Below, piece after piece: positions 60,133 to 64,000 of a stretch of 64,000 bases of DNA. A program made the position numbers and the translations under genes. Origin of the DNA: JBMOOG01 sp049324535 (lineage in GTDB: Bacteria; Pseudomonadota; Alphaproteobacteria; Rhodobacterales; Rhodobacteraceae); NCBI GenBank assembly GCA_049324535.1, contig JBMOOG010000019.1, forward strand, positions 124,001-188,000, in the 5' to 3' direction. Position 1 is the first letter of the stretch; the number at the start of each line of letters is the position of its first letter. Below the pieces are notes generated by a model, which was given only the letters and a program-made list of their open reading frames with translations, made no database searches and was not told the DNA's origin.

Positions 60133-61806
60133 CTAGCCCCTTTGCCCGCCCAGATGCGCCCGGGCCAGCAGGCCCACGGCGATCAGGCCGACGGCGACGA
60201 TCATCAGCGCGGGCGGCGCGGCGGCCGAAAGCTGCTCGAGGCTGGCCTTCTCGTAGAGCCGGGTCGCCAGCGTGTCGTAGTTGAACGGCCGCAGCAGAAG
60301 CGTCGCCGGCAGCTCCTTCACGCAGTCCACGAAGACCAGCAAAAGCGCCGTGCCCACCGTCCCGCGCAGCAGCGGCAGATAGACCTCGCGCAGCACGCCG
60401 CCGGTGGTGCGCCCGAGCGAGCGGGCCGCCATCGGCAATGAGGGCGCGATGCGGCCGAAGCCCGCGTCGGCCGCCCCCTGCGCGATGGCGAAGAAGCGCA
60501 CGACATAGGCCAGCACGATGCCCGCCGCCGATCCGGTGACGATCAGGCCGGGGTCGTGGCCGGTCAGCCAGGCCCAGAGATCGGCGACCCGGTGGTCGAT
60601 CGCCGCCATCGGAATGAGGATGCCGACCGCGAGCACCGCGCCGGGCGCCGCGTAGCCGAGCGTCGAGAGCGGCAGCAGGAGCCGCGGCAGCCGGCGGCCG
60701 GTCAGGCGCACGCCATAGACCATGAAGAGCGCGGCCGACACCGTCAGCACCGCGGCCGTGCCGCCGACGGTCATGGTGTTGGCGAGGGCCCTCAGCAGAC
60801 CGGGGCTGATCCATTCGGACGGGGCCTCGACCGCGTGGACCGACAGCACCGCCACCGGCAGGAGGAAGCCGAAGGCGAAGGGAACGAGGCAGAGGCCGAA
60901 GGCGAGCCAGCCGGCCGGGCCCTTCAGCGTGACCAGCACGATCGGGCGCGGCTGGCGCGCCGACTGGTAGTAGCGCGACTGGCGGCGGCTGGCCTTTTCG
61001 AGGAAGACCAGCGCCAGCACCAGGCCCAGGATCACGCAGGCGATCTGGGCCGCGCCCCCGGCGTTGGCGCTTTCGAGCCAGGTGGTGAAGATGCCGGTGG
61101 TCAGCGTCTGCACGCCGAAATAATCGACGACGCCGAAGTCGCTGACCGTCTCCATCATCACGATCGCCACGCCCGCCGCGATCGCCGGCCGCGCGAGCGG
61201 CAGGCCCACCCGCAGGAAGAGGCCGAGAGGCCCCGCGCCCAGCGCCCGGGCCACCTCGTAGCTGCCCGCCGACTGTTCGCGGAAGGCCGCGCGCGCCAGC
61301 ATGTAGACATAGGGATAGAGCGCGGCCGCCAGCACCACCGCCGCCATGCCGCGCGAGCGCACCTGCGGAAACCAGTAGTCGCGCGCCGAGGTCCAGCCCA
61401 TCAGCTGGCGCAGCCCGGTCTGCACCGGACCGGCGTATTGCAGCAGATCGACCAGCGCGTAGGCCCCGACATAGCCCGGCACCGCGAGCGGCAGGAACAG
61501 CAGCCATTCCAGCCCGCGCGAGCCGGGAAAGCGGTACATCGTCACCAGCCAGGCCGCGCCGGTGCCCGCGGCCGCGGCGAGAAGCCCGGCCGACAGGGTC
61601 AGGATGGCCGAGTTGGCCAGATAACGCGGCAGGGTCGTGGCGATCAGATGCGGCCAGATGTTCTCGGTCGGGTGGAGCGCGAGCCAGACCACCGACAGGA
61701 TCGGCAGCATGACCAGCGCCGCGATCGCGATGGCCCCCAGCGCCCAGCCCGCGCTTCCCGCGCCGCGCAGCCGCTCGGGGCTGTCCTCTGCAAGGATTCC
61801 GCTCAT
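60133..61806 (-). CDS. Ferric-iron-type ABC transporter permease (FbpB/SfuB-like, two fused domains)
   Basis: A 557-residue protein with about twelve membrane segments and two BPD_transp_1 domains. Coupling loops read SAGSYEVARALGAGPLGLFLRVGLPLARPAIAAGVAIVMMETVSDFGVVDYFG and PSLPMAARSLGRTTGGVLREVYLPLLRGTVGTALLLVFVDCVKELPATLLLRPFNYDTLATRLYEKAS. The latter ending is typical of ferric iron permeases. The binding protein and ATPase are not in the window. A perfect 14-bp palindrome lies 15 bp upstream of the start. Confidence 0.92.
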   Translation of the reverse strand: MSGILAEDSPERLRGAGSAGWALGAIAIAALVMLPILSVVWLALHPTENIWPHLIATTLPRYLANSAILTLSAGLLAAAAGTGAAWLVTMYRFPGSRGLEWLLFLPLAVPGYVGAYALVDLLQYAGPVQTGLRQLMGWTSARDYWFPQVRSRGMAAVVLAAALYPYVYMLARAAFREQSAGSYEVARALGAGPLGLFLRVGLPLARPAIAAGVAIVMMETVSDFGVVDYFGVQTLTTGIFTTWLESANAGGAAQIACVILGLVLALVFLEKASRRQSRYYQSARQPRPIVLVTLKGPAGWLAFGLCLVPFAFGFLLPVAVLSVHAVEAPSEWISPGLLRALANTMTVGGTAAVLTVSAALFMVYGVRLTGRRLPRLLLPLSTLGYAAPGAVLAVGILIPMAAIDHRVADLWAWLTGHDPGLIVTGSAAGIVLAYVVRFFAIAQGAADAGFGRIAPSLPMAARSLGRTTGGVLREVYLPLLRGTVGTALLLVFVDCVKELPATLLLRPFNYDTLATRLYEKASLEQLSAAAPPALMIVAVGLIAVGLLARAHLGGQRG

Positions 61807-61820
61807 GCGCCGCGACTACA

Positions 61821-61834
61821 GGAAACCGGTTTCC
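61821..61834. promoter_or_regulatory. 14-bp perfect palindrome upstream of iron permease
   Basis: GGAAACCGGTTTCC lies 15 bp before the start codon at 61806 and is flanked by ACA and CTGT, which nearly extend the symmetry. It also lies in the divergent leader of the 61909 gene. Position overlapping the leader suggests a repressor site; an iron regulator is plausible but the sequence is not a standard Fur or Irr box. Confidence 0.5.
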
Positions 61835-61908
61835 CTGTCGAGGTTACGCGGCTAGGTTGCCCCCGCCGGGGGCTCCGGCGGGTCGCGGGGCGAACGGACA
61901 CCGGCCGA

Positions 61909-62784
61909 ATGCAGATCGTCTTTCATCTTGGCGCGCATTGCACGGACGAGGACCGGCTCCTGCGCACGCTTCTGCGCAACCGCGGCACGCTGGCCGGGGC
62001 CGGGGTCGCGGTGCCGCCGCCGGGACGCTACCGGCCGATGCTGCGCGACACGCTCAACGCCCTGCGCGGGCGAAGCGCGCCGCGCGAGGTGCAGGAGCAG
62101 ATCCTCGACGCCGCGCTCGATGACCAGAAGGCGCACCGCATCGTGCTGTCGAACGAGACGATGCTGGGCGTGCCGCAGCGGGTGGTCAGCGACCAGGGCT
62201 TCCTGTCCAGCGCCGGCCGGCGGGCCGCGGCGCTGGCCGGGCTCTTTCCCGACGACGAGGTGAGCTTCTTCCTCGCCCTGCGCAATCCCGCGACGCTGAT
62301 CCCGGCCCTGCTGCGGCGCAACCCGGACCTGACCTTCCCCGCGCTCATGGCGGACACGCGCCCCGACGACCTGCTCTGGACGCCCGTGGTCGAGGCGATC
62401 CGCGACGCGGCCCCCGAGGCGCGGCTCACGGTCTGGTGCAACGAGGACAGCGCGCTCCTGTGGCCCGACCTCCTGCGCGCGCTGGCCGGGCTGGGCGAGG
62501 ACACGGCGCTCGAGGGCGACGACGAGATGGCGGCGCAGCTCATGCCCGCCGAGGCGACCGCGCAGATGCGCGCCTACCTGGCCGAGCACCCGCCCCTCTC
62601 GGCGCGCCACCGGCGGCGGGTGACGGCGGTCTTTCTGGAACGCTTCGCGTTGCCGGAGGCCATCGAAGAGGACGTGGCCGTTCCCGGCTGGACCGAGGCG
62701 GTGATCGACCGGATCACCGCCCGCTACGAGGCCGACTGGGACCGGATCCGCAGCCTGCCCGGGATCACGGCGCTCGACCCCTGA
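61909..62784 (+). CDS. Hypothetical protein, sulfotransferase-like with degenerate PAPS loop
   Basis: A 291-residue protein. The opening MQIVFHLGAHCTDEDRLLRTLLRN resembles the sulfotransferase start (FHIGAHKTGTT...), but the PAPS phosphate-binding residues are replaced by CTDED. SNETMLGVP, DDEVSFFLALRNPATLIPALLRRNP and LTVWCNEDSALLWPDLLRALAGL keep the order of sulfotransferase-like strands, with LALRNP in the place of the 3'-phosphate-binding R-P segment. It is probably a non-catalytic or repurposed member. The ATG at 61909 was chosen because the fold begins there; no strong ribosome-binding site is seen. Confidence 0.6.
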   Translation: MQIVFHLGAHCTDEDRLLRTLLRNRGTLAGAGVAVPPPGRYRPMLRDTLNALRGRSAPREVQEQILDAALDDQKAHRIVLSNETMLGVPQRVVSDQGFLSSAGRRAAALAGLFPDDEVSFFLALRNPATLIPALLRRNPDLTFPALMADTRPDDLLWTPVVEAIRDAAPEARLTVWCNEDSALLWPDLLRALAGLGEDTALEGDDEMAAQLMPAEATAQMRAYLAEHPPLSARHRRRVTAVFLERFALPEAIEEDVAVPGWTEAVIDRITARYEADWDRIRSLPGITALDP

Positions 62785-62810
62785 GACCCCGGCCCGCCGG
62801 CCGGGACCGG

Positions 62811-63065
62811 TCAGGCCATGCCCAGCGCGGCCTTGTACATGTCGAGAATCGCCTCTTCCTCGGCGATGTCGTCCTTGTCGCGCTTGCGCAGGGCGACGAT
62901 CTTGCGCATCGCCTTGGTGTCGTAGCCGCGCGCCTTGGCCTCGCTCATCACCTCTTTCTGGCGCTCGGCGATGTCCTTCTTCTCGGACTCGAGCTGCTCG
63001 TACTGCTCGATGAACTGGCGAAGCTCCTCGGCGGCGATTCCATAGGTGCTGTCGGCGTCGGCCAT
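62811..63065 (-). CDS. gapR: GapR family nucleoid-associated protein (DUF2312)
   Basis: An 84-residue coiled-coil protein. LRQFIEQYEQLESEKKDIAERQKEVMSEAKARGYDTKAMRKIVALRKRDKDDIAEEEAILDMYKAALGM is the complete DUF2312 domain. In Caulobacter, GapR clamps overtwisted AT-rich DNA ahead of forks and polymerases and stimulates topoisomerases. GGAGA precedes the ATG. A CTAGGC/GCCTAG hairpin lies just upstream in its leader. Confidence 0.93.
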   Translation of the reverse strand: MADADSTYGIAAEELRQFIEQYEQLESEKKDIAERQKEVMSEAKARGYDTKAMRKIVALRKRDKDDIAEEEAILDMYKAALGMA

Positions 63066-63082
63066 GGCGATCTCTCCTGCGA

Positions 63083-63099
63083 CTAGGCGCCCTGCCTAG
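63083..63099 (-). promoter_or_regulatory. Short inverted repeat in gapR leader
   Basis: CTAGGC at 63083-63088 and GCCTAG at 63094-63099 form a 6-bp hairpin with a 5-nt loop, 18 bp upstream of the gapR start and next to the ribosome-binding site. CTAG is generally rare in such genomes, so the paired CTAGs are noticeable. It may be an operator or a translation control element. Confidence 0.4.
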
Positions 63100-63201
63100 C
63101 GGCCCGCGGCCGAGGCTTCAAGCCCGCTCGACCGGCTTGCCTGCGCGCCCGCCAGCCGCTAGGCCAGGACGGCAACACCGGTCGAACGGTTGGGGGATGG
63201 A

Positions 63202-63417
63202 ATGGCGATGCTGATCTGGGCCGGAACGGCCGTCACGCTGGCCGGCCTTGCCGGGCTGATCGTCTGCATCGGCCTTGTGGTGCGGGCCCGGCGGTCCGGG
63301 CTGGACGACGCGGCGCTGCGGTCGCGGCTTCAGACCATCGTCGCCTACAACTTCGGGGCGCTCGCCGTCTCGGCGCTGGGGCTCATCCTCGTGGTGCTTG
63401 GGATCACGCTGGGCTGA
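63202..63417 (+). CDS. Small hypothetical membrane protein
   Basis: A 71-residue protein with two membrane spans (about residues 3-25 and 47-70) separated by a basic, polar loop RARRSGLDDAALRSRLQTIVAYN. GGGGGAT precedes the ATG at 63202. No family is recognised. It is divergent from gapR and convergent with the dehydrogenase gene. Confidence 0.65.
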   Translation: MAMLIWAGTAVTLAGLAGLIVCIGLVVRARRSGLDDAALRSRLQTIVAYNFGALAVSALGLILVVLGITLG

Positions 63418-63431
63418 CCGCGACGGCGGCG

Positions 63432-64000
63432 TCAGCCGAGGTCGGCGAACCAGCTGCCGTTCTTGACCAGATCATCCCAGAGCGGACCCGGCGTCCAGAA
63501 GCCGGGCCGGCCGCCCGGACGCGCGGCCTCGGCCGCCGCCTGCTCGCGCAGAAGCGTGCGCCAGGCCAGCGCGCCCGCCTCGTCGGCCGCCTGCATGGGA
63601 CCGCCGATCGCCCGCGGCAGGCCCAGCCCGTGCACCGCGGCAAGGTCGATCGCCGACGGCGCCGCCGCCATGCCGCGCGACACCAGCCGCGCCCCCTCGT
63701 TGGCGAGGGCCGCCAGCACCAGCCGCAGGATCTGCGCGCTGCCCGGACCGGCGCTGCGCCCCGGATCCCCCCAGAGCGACCCGAGCGCCGGGTCCTCGCG
63801 GCGATGGCCGCCCTCGTAGAGGTAGAAGCCGCCGCCCGCCGCGCTTCCGGTGCGGCCCTGCGCCAGAAGCGCCCCGGTCAGAAGACCGATCCGCGACCCG
63901 CGCGCCCCCGCGGCGGTTCCCAGCCAGTCGCGCGCGGCGGCGCCGTCCAGCCCGTGCCGGTCGAGATCCTCGAAGGGCCCGTGCGCGAAGCCCGCGCGCA
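63432..64000 (-). CDS. 3-hydroxyacyl-CoA dehydrogenase, C-terminal part cut by window edge
   Basis: The visible 189 residues match the second C-terminal helical domain of FadB/FadJ-type multifunctional enzymes. They read GFAHGPFEDLDRHGLDG, then GRTGSAAGGGFYLYEGGHRREDPALGSLW (cf. the GRKTGGGFYxY consensus), LRLVLAALANEGARLVSRGMAAAPSAIDLAAVHGLGLPRAIGGPMQAADEAGA and a WFADLG end. The N-terminal hydratase and NAD domains, if present, lie beyond the window. It takes part in fatty-acid beta-oxidation. Confidence 0.8.
   Translation of the reverse strand, partial: RAGFAHGPFEDLDRHGLDGAAARDWLGTAAGARGSRIGLLTGALLAQGRTGSAAGGGFYLYEGGHRREDPALGSLWGDPGRSAGPGSAQILRLVLAALANEGARLVSRGMAAAPSAIDLAAVHGLGLPRAIGGPMQAADEAGALAWRTLLREQAAAEAARPGGRPGFWTPGPLWDDLVKNGSWFADLG

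Overview
The window is very GC-rich, almost fully coding chromosomal DNA. Gene content and order point to a Rhodobacterales (Roseobacter/Rhodobacter-type) alphaproteobacterium. The indicators are TrmFO, GapR (DUF2312), a TAXI-TRAP transporter with a DUF1850 partner, a Hint-domain protein, the ligase-associated exonuclease/ligase/helicase/phosphoesterase set, and an intergenic repeat ending in AAGAAGAAG. No phage, transposase or CRISPR array is visible.

Regions: (1) 1-4193 (-): start of an L-2-hydroxyglutarate oxidase gene, a DUF1850 protein, a fused TAXI-TRAP permease with its binding protein, and a RidA protein. (2) 4470-12006 (+): a tightly coupled operon with an NMT1/THI5-type ABC importer, a cytosine-deaminase-like hydrolase, an FAD oxidase, two flavodoxin-fold quinone reductases and a creatininase-family amidohydrolase. 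(3) 12091-17911 (-): a CodA-like deaminase with a BMP-type nucleoside/purine ABC importer. Together (2) and (3) look like an N-heterocycle uptake and degradation locus whose substrate I cannot name. (4) 17912-18685: the only long gene-free stretch; it holds a three-way-junction inverted-repeat element and an AT-richer palindrome-rich segment. (5) 18686-22791: Hint-domain protein, UPF0114 membrane protein, RlmE, Ppx/GppA and pirin. (6) 23051-31275 (mostly +): corrinoid/folate one-carbon genes (virulence-factor-family protein, MTHFR, methyl-THF:corrinoid methyltransferase, reductive activator of corrinoids), interrupted by an ArsR-SRPBCC-SRPBCC unit and a CaiB/BaiF CoA-transferase. An ECF sigma factor and its RskA-like anti-sigma factor are translationally coupled to the activator, and a secreted FAS1 protein follows.

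(7) 32105-40518: ABC-F ATPase, gyrA, a 63-residue peptide, trmFO, gluQ, hisI and a NifU-like scaffold. (8) 40641-51383: small membrane peptide, recG, ligA, then exonuclease + ATP-dependent ligase converging on phosphoesterase + Lhr-type helicase, and aroQ. (9) 51532-59316: GMC oxidoreductase, Na/Pi cotransporter, and a surface-polysaccharide group (GT2, epimerase, Wzt/Wzm-type exporter). (10) 59462-64000: tRNA-Thr(TGT), gluconokinase, ferric-iron-type ABC permease, a degenerate sulfotransferase-like protein, gapR, a small membrane protein and the C-terminal part of a 3-hydroxyacyl-CoA dehydrogenase cut by the window edge.

The strongest leads for something undescribed are the paired-importer/paired-deaminase locus with the structured element upstream of its second operon, the RACo-sigma-antisigma-FAS1 module, and the Hint protein that keeps its cysteine but has lost the TxxH-block histidine. 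All functional calls rest on reading the translated sequence and recalled family motifs; no database search was run.
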